From: Desulfuromonadales bacterium
GTDB lineage: Bacteria; Desulfobacterota; Desulfuromonadia; Desulfuromonadales; Geopsychrobacteraceae
Assembly (NCBI GenBank): GCA_016931615.1
Contig: JAFGEL010000008.1
Location: forward strand, 1 to 38,003
Direction of reading: 5' to 3'
DNA: 38,003 bases
Shown one piece after another: positions 1 through 7,111 of the stretch (positions are counted from its first letter, which is position 1; each line of letters begins with the position of its first letter). The notes beneath the pieces were generated by a model. It was not told the DNA's origin, searched no databases, and saw only the letters and a list, made by a program, of their open reading frames with translations. The position numbers and the translations under genes were made by a program.

Positions 1-108
1 AAAGCTGCTGCGATCATCATCGTCATAAAAAATCTTGCCACGTTCAATTCCACGGACAATGACGTGATGGAGGAGATCGGGGCTGTCTATGCGAGGTTGT
101 CTGGGCAT
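1..108 (-). CDS. REP-associated tyrosine transposase (RAYT), N-terminal part cut by window edge
   Basis: The first 36 codons of a transposase reading off the left edge of the window. The start ATG is at 106-108 on the minus strand. The peptide begins MPRQPRIDSPDLLHHVIVRG and continues with an IERGKIFYDDDDRSSF segment. This is the typical beginning of TnpA_REP/Y1-transposase-like proteins (PF01797 relatives), which act on REP sequences. The HUH motif and catalytic tyrosine would lie outside the window, so integrity cannot be judged. A second, full-length relative is at 25448-26389, and a REP pair is at 4817-4879. The call rests on N-terminal similarity only. Confidence 0.75.
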   Translation of the reverse strand, partial: MPRQPRIDSPDLLHHVIVRGIERGKIFYDDDDRSSF

Positions 109-122
109 TGCGGGAAGATATC

Positions 123-135
123 ATGCTTAAAGCAT
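123..135. repeat. small palindrome upstream of the RAYT gene
   Basis: ATGCTTAAAGCAT forms a 5-bp inverted repeat just upstream of the transposase start. The nearby sequence read on the minus strand, GGGGACGTTGTTGC (142-155), resembles motifs I associate with the 5' regions of such transposases. That association is from memory and unverified. Confidence 0.35.
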
Positions 136-169
136 AAAAAGCAACAACGTCCCCTGGTTTACCTAAATT

Positions 170-195
170 AAAAGGGGCCTTTGAGGCCCCTTTTA
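170..195. terminator. bidirectional intrinsic terminator
   Basis: A perfect hairpin, AAAAGGGGCC-TTTGA-GGCCCCTTTT, is flanked by A on one side and T on the other, so it can work in both directions. It lies just downstream of the minus-strand gene ending at 214 and most likely ends that transcript. Confidence 0.85.
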
Positions 196-213
196 TTAAC
201 AGTAAAATTTTGC

Positions 214-1935
214 TTAGTGGCTAAGTTCATAAATAACAATAGCGGATCGCCCTTTTTGGAAAGCATTTTTCTGGCTGTATCTTACGGCCACGACTAATTC
301 ATCATCTCCGTCATTGTCTGCGTCAGAAAGAGAATAATCGGCCAGGTAGCCAGGCTGCTCAGCTGTCTGCCAGCTTTCAGTTAAAGCAAAGCCATCCCAC
401 TTCATAGCGACTATGCGGCTCTTGTTGAAATTACGAAATCTTTTCAGTCCTCGTGATCCTTCATTCTGGGGGACGAGAATCTCACCGGAGGGAAGACTCG
501 AAAGCCGCTGCTGTATGTAAATGGGATAGACGATCTCTTTGTTGAGATTCTTGGCATTATAAAAAAATTGGAATGTACCACCCCAATGACCGTCTGCCTC
601 CCACAACTGAGTTCCTTGTGGGGAAATGACTGAAAGATAGTCATCCGGACTGATGGTCGCATACAGGAGATCGTTATTCGTACCGGTAAAGCTGAGAACA
701 CTGAATATGTTCAGATTCCCGGGGAGTGGGAGATCATGGCCGCGGGTAAGCTTGCCATTCTCCAGGTATGTACGGAAAGGCTTGTCGAAAAAAGGCGTTT
801 CCGAATCCCCCAGCAGTTGAGCAACCAGTGTCGGACCTTCTTGTGGTAAGTCGACCACGCACAAAAACCAGGGAATCTGGTTTTCGATAATTGTGTAAGC
901 GCCATTACTGAATTCGATGACCTGAGAACTGAGTTTTTCACCGACATTTGCGGTGAGGTACAGTTCAGGATAGCCATTATTGTTCAAGTCGATTGTATCG
1001 AGGCTCAGCAGATGAACGCCACCCGGAAAATCAATCAGGTCGGCTTGTTTCAACTGTCCATCCACCAGGCGATAAATTTTTACCTGATTGTCCATGGCGA
1101 CGGCGATTTCCTGTAGACCGTCATTGTCAAAATCACCAATAGCAATCCCGGCCGGATTGCCATCCAGGTTCGGACCTGTCCAGATCTGATTATTTTGCTG
1201 TTGAAGGCTCTGGGTGATCCCGGGGTTCGTCAGGCGTTTATCTTTTTTTCCGAAGCCGGCAACACCCAGCAGGTTGTCGACGCCTTGGTTCAGCAGAGTT
1301 TTCTTCTTTTTCGGTTTTTCTCCGATGGTAAAACTACCAGGTTGATATAAGGTGCCGACGGGCGCTGTAAGTTGGCCATCAGTAAACGGGTAAGATTTAA
1401 GCACTAACCCTTCAGTATTCTCGACCACTAGTTTGTTATCATTCAGGCTGAAACTGAGTAGCGGCATCTGCTGAGGGTTGCCGGTGAGCCAGTTCAGGTG
1501 GGGCAAGCCAAGTTTCAGATCTTTTTCAACTGGAGCATTGGCTGCGTTGGATTTGAATATGACCGGAACCTGCTCAAAGCGCTTGACCTGATCACCTTTT
1601 TGCGGTGTCGTTTGTGCTGTAATGATTTTAGTATAGGAATAGCCGGACTTGACCTGAGTGACCTGCAAATAGCCACGGACAACGTCGAGAGATCCCAGAA
1701 CCTCCTTGGTCACCGGATGAATGACCTGTTCGCCCGCTGTGACGAGAGTCAGAATATCCCCTTCGTGCAGGTTGACTGAAGCGTCCAGGTCGATAAGATA
1801 CTCTTCCCCAACTGGCATGATGATCACACCGTTGAGTGGTGAAAAATCCTGCTTGATCTGTTCAGGCAATGCTGCCAGGACATTGATCGGTAAACAAAGT
1901 AAGAACAGTACACTGATTTGTAATAATCTTTTCAT
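214..1935 (-). CDS. secreted FG-GAP/VCBS repeat protein with N-terminal FlgT-C-like domain
   Basis: About 573 residues. The chosen start is MKRLLQISVLFLLCLPINVLA, a clear Sec signal peptide; a longer frame reaches 1986 but would put 17 residues before the signal peptide. After the signal, residues about 30-130 (GVIIMPVGEEYLIDLDASVN...LHEGDILTLV...GSLDVVRGYLQVTQV...KGDQV) resemble the small beta domain at the C-terminus of FlgT-like proteins. Calcium-binding-type FG-GAP motifs follow, for example IGDFDNDGLQEIAVA near 265 and DADNDGDDELVVAV near 538, suggesting a partial beta-propeller. It is probably periplasmic or surface exposed; the specific ligand is unknown. It stands alone between two terminators, so it is likely monocistronic. 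Confidence 0.85.
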   Translation of the reverse strand: MKRLLQISVLFLLCLPINVLAALPEQIKQDFSPLNGVIIMPVGEEYLIDLDASVNLHEGDILTLVTAGEQVIHPVTKEVLGSLDVVRGYLQVTQVKSGYSYTKIITAQTTPQKGDQVKRFEQVPVIFKSNAANAPVEKDLKLGLPHLNWLTGNPQQMPLLSFSLNDNKLVVENTEGLVLKSYPFTDGQLTAPVGTLYQPGSFTIGEKPKKKKTLLNQGVDNLLGVAGFGKKDKRLTNPGITQSLQQQNNQIWTGPNLDGNPAGIAIGDFDNDGLQEIAVAMDNQVKIYRLVDGQLKQADLIDFPGGVHLLSLDTIDLNNNGYPELYLTANVGEKLSSQVIEFSNGAYTIIENQIPWFLCVVDLPQEGPTLVAQLLGDSETPFFDKPFRTYLENGKLTRGHDLPLPGNLNIFSVLSFTGTNNDLLYATISPDDYLSVISPQGTQLWEADGHWGGTFQFFYNAKNLNKEIVYPIYIQQRLSSLPSGEILVPQNEGSRGLKRFRNFNKSRIVAMKWDGFALTESWQTAEQPGYLADYSLSDADNDGDDELVVAVRYSQKNAFQKGRSAIVIYELSH

Positions 1936-2046
1936 CGTGTTTTGACCTGTCAGGTTGTTGTTTGAATTTTTCAAGGTTGTTGGCAAGCGGCTATTCTAAT
2001 CGTTTTGGGCGTGAATGGAAAGGCAGAAGGATTGTGCTGAGCGGAA

Positions 2047-2082
2047 TAAAAAAAACCCGCTGCCTCGGCAGCGGGTTTTTTA
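2047..2082 (-). terminator. intrinsic terminator downstream of the porin gene
   Basis: Stem AACCCGCTGCC/GGCAGCGGGTT with a short TC loop and T/A tracts on both sides. It directly follows the porin stop at 2104 on the minus strand. Because A and T tracts flank both arms it could also act in the other direction. Confidence 0.88.
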
Positions 2083-2103
2083 GCTGATCTATTTAACGTT
2101 TGA

Positions 2104-3273
2104 TTAGAAAGAAACGTTAAGACCGGTTGCGACGCTGAGCTGGCTGTCGGTATCGGTTGCAAGTGCAGTAGAGTCAAGATCAGTGTCGACATACTGCAGA
2201 CCGTTGTACCAGGCAACGTTGTCAAGCAGTGCATAAGTAGAATACACGCTGATGATGAACTTGGAATCTGCAATCGTCACGGTGTCTTCATCCGGCTCGG
2301 CGTATGCAAAGCTGCCGCCGACACTCAGGGCGTCGCTGACTTTTGCGTCTGCATAAACTTGGAGAGCCATTACACCAGCTTCGGCACCCATGTAGTCAAA
2401 CGGACGAACGTCGACAAGGTAGGACTCGTCAGCGAACGGACCGCGGGTGAAGGCATCCCAGGTACCGAATTTGCGACCGATCATGGTGTAGGCGGTGTCG
2501 GTATCGTCGTTGCCGGCAGCATAGTAGAGTGCACCACCAACGGTAACAGTTTCAGAAGCAGCCATAGAAGCATCAACGAAAGCGGTCAGGCCTTCAGCAT
2601 CGGTCGTTGCGGAAGCGTCGCCGGTGAAGAAGTTAACTTCTGCATTGACTTTAATGCCGCTGTCATACTTGGCTTTGTAGTTGGCGCCGATCAGGTAAAC
2701 TTGCTCAGCCTGATCTTTGTCCATAGCAGCGTAGATATCGAAGCCGGCAAATTTGGTGCTGGCGCCTAAAAGAAAGGCGTCAGAAGCAGTGCCATTGCCG
2801 TCTTCAAGAGCGTAGGTCAGAGTGAAGGGAACATCACCCTTGATGGTGGCAGTTGCGCCAAAGTCATTGTAGCTGAAAGCCTGGGTTGAACCGAAGCCGA
2901 GGTATTGCTGACCAACACGCAGCTTGAAGCTGTCGAAGTTGATGTCTGCAAAGGCACGGTCGAAACTGGAAATGTCGGTACCATTATCGCCGTTGCCGGG
3001 TTTACGGCCGAAACCTGTGTCATCACCCCAGTTGCCTTCGGTAAAGTCGGTGCGGAACTGAACACTGACATTGTCGTTAGCTTTGAAGATACCGTAGACA
3101 CGCAGCTTTTGGTAGACGAAGGTGTTGGTGCTGCCAGCGGCATTGTCATCGTCGGTGTAGAAAAGGTACTCCAACAGGTTACCACTCAGGGAGAGGTTGT
3201 CAGCAGCCATTGCAGGAGCTGCAAACACGGCGGCCGCCAGCAGGGCGACCATAACTTTCAGAAATTTGCTCAT
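2104..3273 (-). CDS. outer-membrane porin-like beta-barrel protein
   Basis: 389 residues with a signal peptide (MSKFLKVMVALLAAAVFAAPAMA, cleavage after AMA). The mature part is rich in alternating hydrophobic/polar strands and Asp/Thr/Asn-rich loops, and it ends in a terminal aromatic residue (...LNVSF), the usual C-terminal beta signal for BAM-dependent barrels. KLRVGQQYLGFGSTQAF near residue 118 resembles phosphate-porin-like and alginate-type barrels of deltaproteobacteria. The ribosome site AAGGAGGT with 6-nt spacing is very strong, suggesting high expression. The gene is single, with its own terminator. It probably provides diffusion across the outer membrane; the substrate cannot be named. 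Confidence 0.85.
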   Translation of the reverse strand: MSKFLKVMVALLAAAVFAAPAMAADNLSLSGNLLEYLFYTDDDNAAGSTNTFVYQKLRVYGIFKANDNVSVQFRTDFTEGNWGDDTGFGRKPGNGDNGTDISSFDRAFADINFDSFKLRVGQQYLGFGSTQAFSYNDFGATATIKGDVPFTLTYALEDGNGTASDAFLLGASTKFAGFDIYAAMDKDQAEQVYLIGANYKAKYDSGIKVNAEVNFFTGDASATTDAEGLTAFVDASMAASETVTVGGALYYAAGNDDTDTAYTMIGRKFGTWDAFTRGPFADESYLVDVRPFDYMGAEAGVMALQVYADAKVSDALSVGGSFAYAEPDEDTVTIADSKFIISVYSTYALLDNVAWYNGLQYVDTDLDSTALATDTDSQLSVATGLNVSF

Positions 3274-3804
3274 TTTCGTTACCTCCTTAAGGTAAGTAAA
3301 TAATTGCCGAACCCATTTCGGCGTTAGAAAACGTTTTTATCTGCTCAGTCCTGTCTTTACATTTTAATGAAACATAAAACACATCGCGCTCAAATTAAGC
3401 ACGTTTTGTGCCATGCGAAGCGCTGTTCTATGGCGCCCTGTAATTACCTGAAATTATTTAATATTTGCTTTCTCTGCTCGGGTTGTGTTTTTGTGACTTC
3501 TAGCTGTTGTTGTTTTGCTGCAACAAAAAGGTGTCGGTTTTTTACCACAGTCGACTTCAATCATACAATTCAAATGATCGAATGTTTGTTGACCCTAATC
3601 AAGCACGATGGGCCTGGTGAAACATAGCCCTTCTTTGCGGTTTTGTGTGTTAGGGTTTGGTTAATTCGATCAGCGCGAAATTTTGTTATCTAAAAACGAA
3701 CTGCAAGTATATTTTTCTTCCGTTTCCAGTCAATATAAAAAATACTAATAATTTATAATTTACTGAAATGATGCAGAATAATTGATTAAAACAGCGTTAT
3801 TCAA
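3274..3804. other. gene-poor AT-rich stretch upstream of the porin gene
   Basis: About 530 bases in which I see no convincing gene. The longest frame (plus strand, 3367-3627) is Cys/Phe-rich, lacks a ribosome site and looks accidental. The stretch presumably holds the porin promoter on the minus strand and possibly regulatory sites. Confidence 0.6.
3589..3602. promoter_or_regulatory. candidate Crp/Fnr-family binding site
   Basis: TTGACCCTAATCAA matches the FNR-type consensus TTGAT-N4-ATCAA at nine of ten half-site positions. It is about 315 bases upstream of the porin start, far for a promoter site, and could equally be chance in AT-rich DNA. Confidence 0.3.
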
Positions 3805-4043
3805 TAGCCACCATGTCTCGAAGAACACCAAGATAAGTTCAAGGTAAAACCTGTTGACCACGGAGGCCACCGAGGTCACGAAGAACGGCTGAAAATCTTT
3901 AAACCGTTTTTATTTGTTGTTAAGACTTAAGCCCATTCTTCGAGCTTTCCATTTTGTCTTATCTCTGTGCTCTCAGTGAGCTCTGTGGTGAAATGTTCTC
4001 CCTTGATTTTCTTGGAGCCTCAGAGTTTTCGTGGCCATTTATA
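3805..4043. repeat. degenerate nested inverted-repeat element (CCACCAAG/CCACGGAG family)
   Basis: The outer arms are TAGCCACCATGTCTCGAAGA (from 3805) and the inverse of GGCCACGAAAACTCTGAGGC (ending about 4036). The inner arms are GACCACGGAGGCCACCGAGG (from 3856) against CTCTGTGCTCTCAGTGAGCT (from 3963) continuing to CTGTGGTG. The arms share the vocabulary of the elements at 4897, 5480, 6994 and 23424 but are more diverged, as expected for an old copy with a second one nested inside it. Confidence 0.6.
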
Positions 4044-4061
4044 GGCAACGTCAAAACCTGT

Positions 4062-4092
4062 GGACCACGGAGACCACCGAGATCACGGAGGA
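4062..4092. repeat. single arm of the CCACGGAG repeat family
   Basis: GGACCACGGAGACCACCGAG followed by ATCACGGAGG is a near copy of the arm at 3856-3883 without an evident partner. It lies about 100 bases before the toxin-antitoxin genes. Confidence 0.5.
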
Positions 4093-4196
4093 GGCAAAAG
4101 TAAAGGGTGTTTGGATTATCGTGTTGAAAGAACACCCCTTGTCTTGACGGTTGACCTGTTTGCGGACTATATTTAGTTTTATAGAGGAGGATGGAT

Positions 4197-4475
4197 ATGA
4201 AGCTATCGAGTCAAATCAAACCGATCAGTTACCTGAAAGCCCATGCCGCAGAAATCGTGCGCAACATGTCAGAGCAAGACGCCCCCCTGGTCATCACTCA
4301 GAATGGCGAAGCCAAGGTCGTGATGCAGGGTATTGAAAGCTATGAGCAAACCCAGGAGACCATGGCTCTTTTGAAGATTCTTGCGCTCGGTTCGCGTCAG
4401 ATTGATGAAGACAAAGTCCAGCCCGCCACTGAAGTCATTCAGCGCCTTCGAGATAAGAACAAGAATCAGGCATGA
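4197..4475 (+). CDS. Phd/YefM-family antitoxin
   Basis: 92 residues. An upstream in-frame ATG at 4191 directly abuts the GGAGG ribosome site; the ATG at 4197 leaves 6 nt, so MKLSSQIKPISYLKAHAAEI is the better start. The N-terminal half shows the Phd/YefM DNA-binding fold pattern (ISYLKAHAAEIVRNMSEQDA, PLVITQNGEAKVVMQGIESY). The C-terminal part (MALLKILALGSRQIDEDK...) would wrap the toxin. Such antitoxins bind and neutralise the toxin and repress their own operon. The stop overlaps the toxin start by 4 bases, which implies translational coupling. It is flanked by repeat elements. Confidence 0.92.
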   Translation: MKLSSQIKPISYLKAHAAEIVRNMSEQDAPLVITQNGEAKVVMQGIESYEQTQETMALLKILALGSRQIDEDKVQPATEVIQRLRDKNKNQA

Positions 4476-4798
4476 TCTACCAAATATTTCTGACCGACGA
4501 TGCTTCAGTGGATTTGGAGGAGTTGTACAACTACATTGCATCCCACGACGCGCCGGAAAAAGCGGATTATGTGCTCGATCAAATAGAGAAGACCTTTTCG
4601 AGCCTCTGCGAGAATTCGGAACGAGGAGTTTATCCAAAAGAACTGCTGGCCATTGGGCTTCGCGAGTACCGTGAGATTTTTTTCAAACCCTACCGGATCA
4701 TTTATCGAATCATTGCTGAAAATGTTTACGTCATGGTGATTGCAGACGGTCGCCGCGATATGCAGGCGTTATTGCAACGACGTTTATTGCGGGGATAA
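4472..4798 (+). CDS. RelE/ParE-family toxin
   Basis: 108 residues starting at an ATGA overlap with the antitoxin. It has the ParE/RelE pattern: an N-terminal beta strand (IYQIFLTDDASVDLEELYNY), two helices (EKADYVLDQIEKTFSSL), then GVYPKEL and the C-terminal sheet REYREIFFKPYRIIYRIIAENVYVMVIADGRRDMQALLQRRLL. The family poisons DNA gyrase (ParE) or cleaves mRNA on the ribosome (RelE). The late RRDMQALLQRRLL helix and absence of the usual RelE catalytic set favour ParE-like, but this is inference. It forms a two-gene module with the preceding antitoxin in repeat-rich DNA. Confidence 0.92.
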   Translation: MIYQIFLTDDASVDLEELYNYIASHDAPEKADYVLDQIEKTFSSLCENSERGVYPKELLAIGLREYREIFFKPYRIIYRIIAENVYVMVIADGRRDMQALLQRRLLRG

Positions 4799-4816
4799 TG
4801 AATTGGTGGATGAGTC

Positions 4817-4879
4817 GTAGGGTGGGCACGGCCCACCATGGTTTCGCGGATAGAGGTGATGGGCGGAGCCCATCCTACC
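4817..4879. repeat. inverted pair of GTAG-headed REP sequences (BIME/REPIN-like)
   Basis: The first unit is GTAG followed by GGTGGGC-ACG-GCCCACC (4817-4837). The second, on the opposite strand, is GTAG followed by GATGGGC-TCC-GCCCATC (4879-4858). Each is a short palindrome preceded by GTAG, the tetranucleotide known from REPs mobilised by RAYT transposases. The two units face each other across about 20 bases, the typical REP-pair arrangement. RAYT genes are at 1-108 and 25448-26389. Confidence 0.8.
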
Positions 4880-4896
4880 AAAACACTTAATTTTGT

Positions 4897-5042
4897 CGCA
4901 GAGGCGCAGAGAAAGCCAAAGTCTGTTCTTCCGGTTTTAAAAGCACAACTAAAGGCTTCTCAGCTGTTCTCTGTGGACTCTGCGTTCTTTCCACCTCTGC
5001 GTTAAACTGCCTTTCTTTGTGTCCTTGGAGTCTTGGTGGCTA
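4897..5042. repeat. inverted-repeat element abutting the epimerase stop codon
   Basis: Inner arms CGCAGAGGCGCAGAGAAAG (from 4897) and, inverted, CGCAGAG from the right side. The outer right arm, read on the minus strand, is TAGCCACCAAGACTCCAAGG (5042 downwards). The left outer arm is not recognisable. The right edge lies 2 bases before the TAA of the epimerase gene. Same family as the elements at 5480 and 6994. Confidence 0.65.
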
Positions 5043-5044
5043 TG

Positions 5045-5455
5045 TTAATGATCTGCAGCCTGACAGAGCTCCGTCAATACACCACCACTGGCTTTCGGGT
5101 GCAGAAAGGCGATCAGGCTGTTGTGGGCGCCGTGGCGGGGAGACTCATCGATCATGCGCACGCCCTGTCCCTTCATGGTGTCGATGGCGACCTGAACATC
5201 TTCCACTTCGTAGGCGATATGATGGATGCCTTCGCCGTTCTTCTCAAGGAACTTGGCGACGGGGGAATCGTCAGCCGTCGGCTCGAGCAGTTCAATACGG
5301 CTTTCGCCGACCTGCAGGAAAGCGACTTTGACCTTTTGTTCCTCGACGGTTTCAGAACCTTGGTAGCTCATTCCCAAGGCGTCACGGTAGAAGGGGATAG
5401 CCGCGTCGAGATTTCTGACGGCGATACCGATATGGTTGATTTTTTTAGTTGGCAT
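5045..5455 (-). CDS. mce: methylmalonyl-CoA epimerase
   Basis: 136 residues starting MPTKKINHIGIAVRNLDAAI, with AAGGAG 8 bases upstream; a longer frame to 5506 would read into the neighbouring repeat. It is a vicinal-oxygen-chelate (glyoxalase) fold with two beta-alpha-beta3 halves. The expected metal-binding positions are visible as H8 (NHIGIAV), H79 (IHHIAYEVED) and E129 (GGVLTELCQ). The enzyme interconverts (R)- and (S)-methylmalonyl-CoA, linking propionyl-CoA carboxylation with the mutase. It lies downstream of meaB and the mutase on the same strand, forming one pathway module, but is now separated from meaB by a 509-bp inverted-repeat element. Confidence 0.95.
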   Translation of the reverse strand: MPTKKINHIGIAVRNLDAAIPFYRDALGMSYQGSETVEEQKVKVAFLQVGESRIELLEPTADDSPVAKFLEKNGEGIHHIAYEVEDVQVAIDTMKGQGVRMIDESPRHGAHNSLIAFLHPKASGGVLTELCQAADH

Positions 5456-5479
5456 GTTGAAGCTCCTTTTAAAAGCAGG

Positions 5480-5988
5480 TAGCCACCAAGGCACCAAGAA
5501 CACCAAGAAGGGCTAGAGAATATTTAAAGGTCAGATAACAAATCGTTTAACTCCCTGTTTAAACAGAGGAGTGTTGAAATTTATTAGAAATCCTAATTTT
5601 TCTGTTTGATAATCTCATATAGCTGAGAATTTGAGCTTGCCATAAGGAATTCTCTTTTTCAGTTGCTTTAAGCTCTACGATGACAGAGTTTTCAATTAAA
5701 AGATCCAGCCTGAATCCTACTTCCAGATGCACTTCACCGTACGTGATTGGTACGGCTTTTTGTCGCTCAACATTTAGCCCTCTTAGCTCCAACTCATATG
5801 TAAGACATGCTTCATAGGCTTTTTCCAGTAATCCAGGTCCTAATGCTTGGTGAACTTTGAAAGCCGAATCGACAATTTCTTTTCCGACTTCGTCTTCTCT
5901 CATTGTTCCTCCCCCTCCATGTAAAAGTTTTCGTAAAAAAATAAAAAGATTGTGATTCTCTTCGTGTCCTTGGTGCCTTGGTGGCTAT
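5480..5988. mobile_element. inverted-repeat-bounded element carrying the GxxExxY gene
   Basis: The left end reads TAGCCACCAAGGCACCAAG then AACACCAAGA. The right end read on the minus strand is TAGCCACCAAGGCACCAAG then GACACGAAGA. The ends match at 27 of 29 positions and bracket a single gene, the GxxExxY frame, with nothing else inside. It fits exactly into the gap between mce and meaB, 8 bases from the meaB stop. No clear target duplication is visible. No known transposase is encoded, so it is either mobilised in trans or the GxxExxY protein itself takes part; both are inference. Confidence 0.7.
5531..5903 (-). pseudogene. GxxExxY protein (PD-(D/E)XK nuclease-like), frameshifted near the C-terminus
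   Basis: Starts MREDEVGKEIVDSAFKVHQA with a strong GGGGGAGG ribosome site. The name motif is G24-LL-E27-KA-Y30. A nuclease-type core follows: D67 (GFRLDLLIEN) and E77-x-K79 (VIVELKA). The open frame stops at 5559 with an atypical tail (ISNKFQHSSV). Removing one A from the five-A run at 5597-5601 restores KLGFLINFNTPLFKQGVKRF and a stop at 5531, which is the usual family C-terminus. So a one-base expansion has altered the last 20 or so residues; a sequencing error or a slippage-dependent gene is also possible. The family is small, widespread and of unknown function. The gene is bracketed by 29-base inverted repeats. Confidence 0.8.
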
Positions 5989-5995
5989 TAAGGGT

Positions 5996-6979
5996 TTAGT
6001 GTCTTTTGAAAGCCTCGATCAATCTTCTGGCGGCGGCGCCGGGGGAGGTGGTGCCGTTGAGAACGCCGCTCTGGACCTGGTCGAGCATGGCGGCGACATT
6101 CTTATCATTGCGGAACAGTTCTTTCAGATCCTCCTGAACCAGGGTCCACATCCAGTCGCTGGCCTGCAGGCGGCGTTTGGTTGCAAATTCGTCGCAGTTT
6201 TTCATGATCTCGATAAATTCAAGAATCCTGTTCCAGATCTCTTCGATGCCCTGATTGTGCAAAGCGCTGCAGAGCATGGCCGGGACAATCCAATGACGGC
6301 TTTTCGGTTTCAGAAGGTGCAGGGCATTTTCGTACTGTTGGCGTGCCAGTTCGGCCTTCGGTCGGTTGTCCCCTTCGGCCTTGTTGACGATAATGGCATC
6401 GGCAATTTCCATGACCCCTTTTTTGATCCCCTGCAGTTCGTCCCCGGCGTTGGGGATCTGGAGGAGCAGGAAAAAATCGACCATCGAGGCCACGGTGACT
6501 TCCGACTGGCCGACGCCGACTGTTTCAACGATGATGACATCATAGCCGGCCGCTTCGCAGAGCAGCATGGTTTCGCGGGTTTTACGTGCCACGCCGCCGA
6601 GGGTGTCGCCGGACGGAGAAGGCCGGATAAAAGCATTCTTTTCGCGGGCCAGTTCTTCCATGCGGGTTTTGTCGCCGAGGATTGAGCCGCCTGAGAGTTG
6701 CGAGGTGGGGTCGACGGCCAGAACCGCGAGTTTGTGCCCCTTGGCGAGCAGTTGCATGCCCAGAGCTTCAATAAAAGTACTTTTCCCGGCCCCGGGGACG
6801 CCGGAAATGCCGACCCTGATCGAATTTCCAGAGGCGGGTAGCAGGTTGTCGAGCAGATCGGCCGCGGCCGCCGAATGTTCCGGGTTACGGCTTTCGATCA
6901 GGGTGATGGCTTTGGCGAGCGAACGGATATTGCCGGAGCGGACGCCATCGGCGAGTTTGTTGGTCTTAATCAAAATCAA
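5996..6979 (-). CDS. meaB: methylmalonyl-CoA mutase-associated GTPase/chaperone MeaB
   Basis: 327 residues of the G3E family of P-loop GTPases (MeaB/ArgK). Walker A is G60-VPGAGKS; a switch/Walker B region is ETVGVGQSEVT near 153; the guanine-specificity motif is NKAEGDN near 206; the C-terminal helical arm (ASDWMWTLVQEDL...) is present. MeaB gates cofactor loading and protects or reactivates the adenosylcobalamin mutase, matching its position directly downstream of the mutase. No ATG fits: the frame starts at TTG (6979) or TTG (6973) with AGG a few bases upstream. Only 15 bases separate this start from the inverted-repeat element at 6994-7102, so insertion may have replaced the original leader. 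Confidence 0.94.
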   Translation of the reverse strand: MILIKTNKLADGVRSGNIRSLAKAITLIESRNPEHSAAAADLLDNLLPASGNSIRVGISGVPGAGKSTFIEALGMQLLAKGHKLAVLAVDPTSQLSGGSILGDKTRMEELAREKNAFIRPSPSGDTLGGVARKTRETMLLCEAAGYDVIIVETVGVGQSEVTVASMVDFFLLLQIPNAGDELQGIKKGVMEIADAIIVNKAEGDNRPKAELARQQYENALHLLKPKSRHWIVPAMLCSALHNQGIEEIWNRILEFIEIMKNCDEFATKRRLQASDWMWTLVQEDLKELFRNDKNVAAMLDQVQSGVLNGTTSPGAAARRLIEAFKRH

Positions 6980-6993
6980 AACCTATAGAAAAT

Positions 6994-7102
6994 TAGCCAC
7001 CAAGGCACCAAGACTCCAAGGAAAGTCAAAATCACTTTTCTGGGTTCAAACCCAGAAACTTTATAATCCCGATTTCTTTGTGTCTTAGAGTCTTGGTGGC
7101 TA
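6994..7102. repeat. short ORF-less inverted-repeat element between mutase and meaB
   Basis: Left arm TAGCCACCAAGGCACCAAG then ACTCCAAGG; right arm read on the minus strand TAGCCACCAAGACTCTAAG then ACACAAAGAA. In the centre is a second perfect hairpin, TCTGGGTT-CA-AACCCAGA (about 7038-7055). The ends are those of the 5480-5988 element but there is no gene, as in a MITE-like derivative. It occupies almost the whole gap between the mutase stop (7112) and the meaB start. Confidence 0.7.
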
Positions 7103-7111
7103 TGAGGTTAC

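Noticed and set aside
2359..2769. Plus-strand frame opposite the porin gene
   Set aside because: A shadow of the porin reading frame; low-complexity and without a start site.
3367..3627. Plus-strand frame of 86 codons between porin and toxin-antitoxin genes
   Set aside because: Cys/Phe-rich composition, no ribosome site, no resemblance to a known family; it looks like chance in AT-rich DNA.
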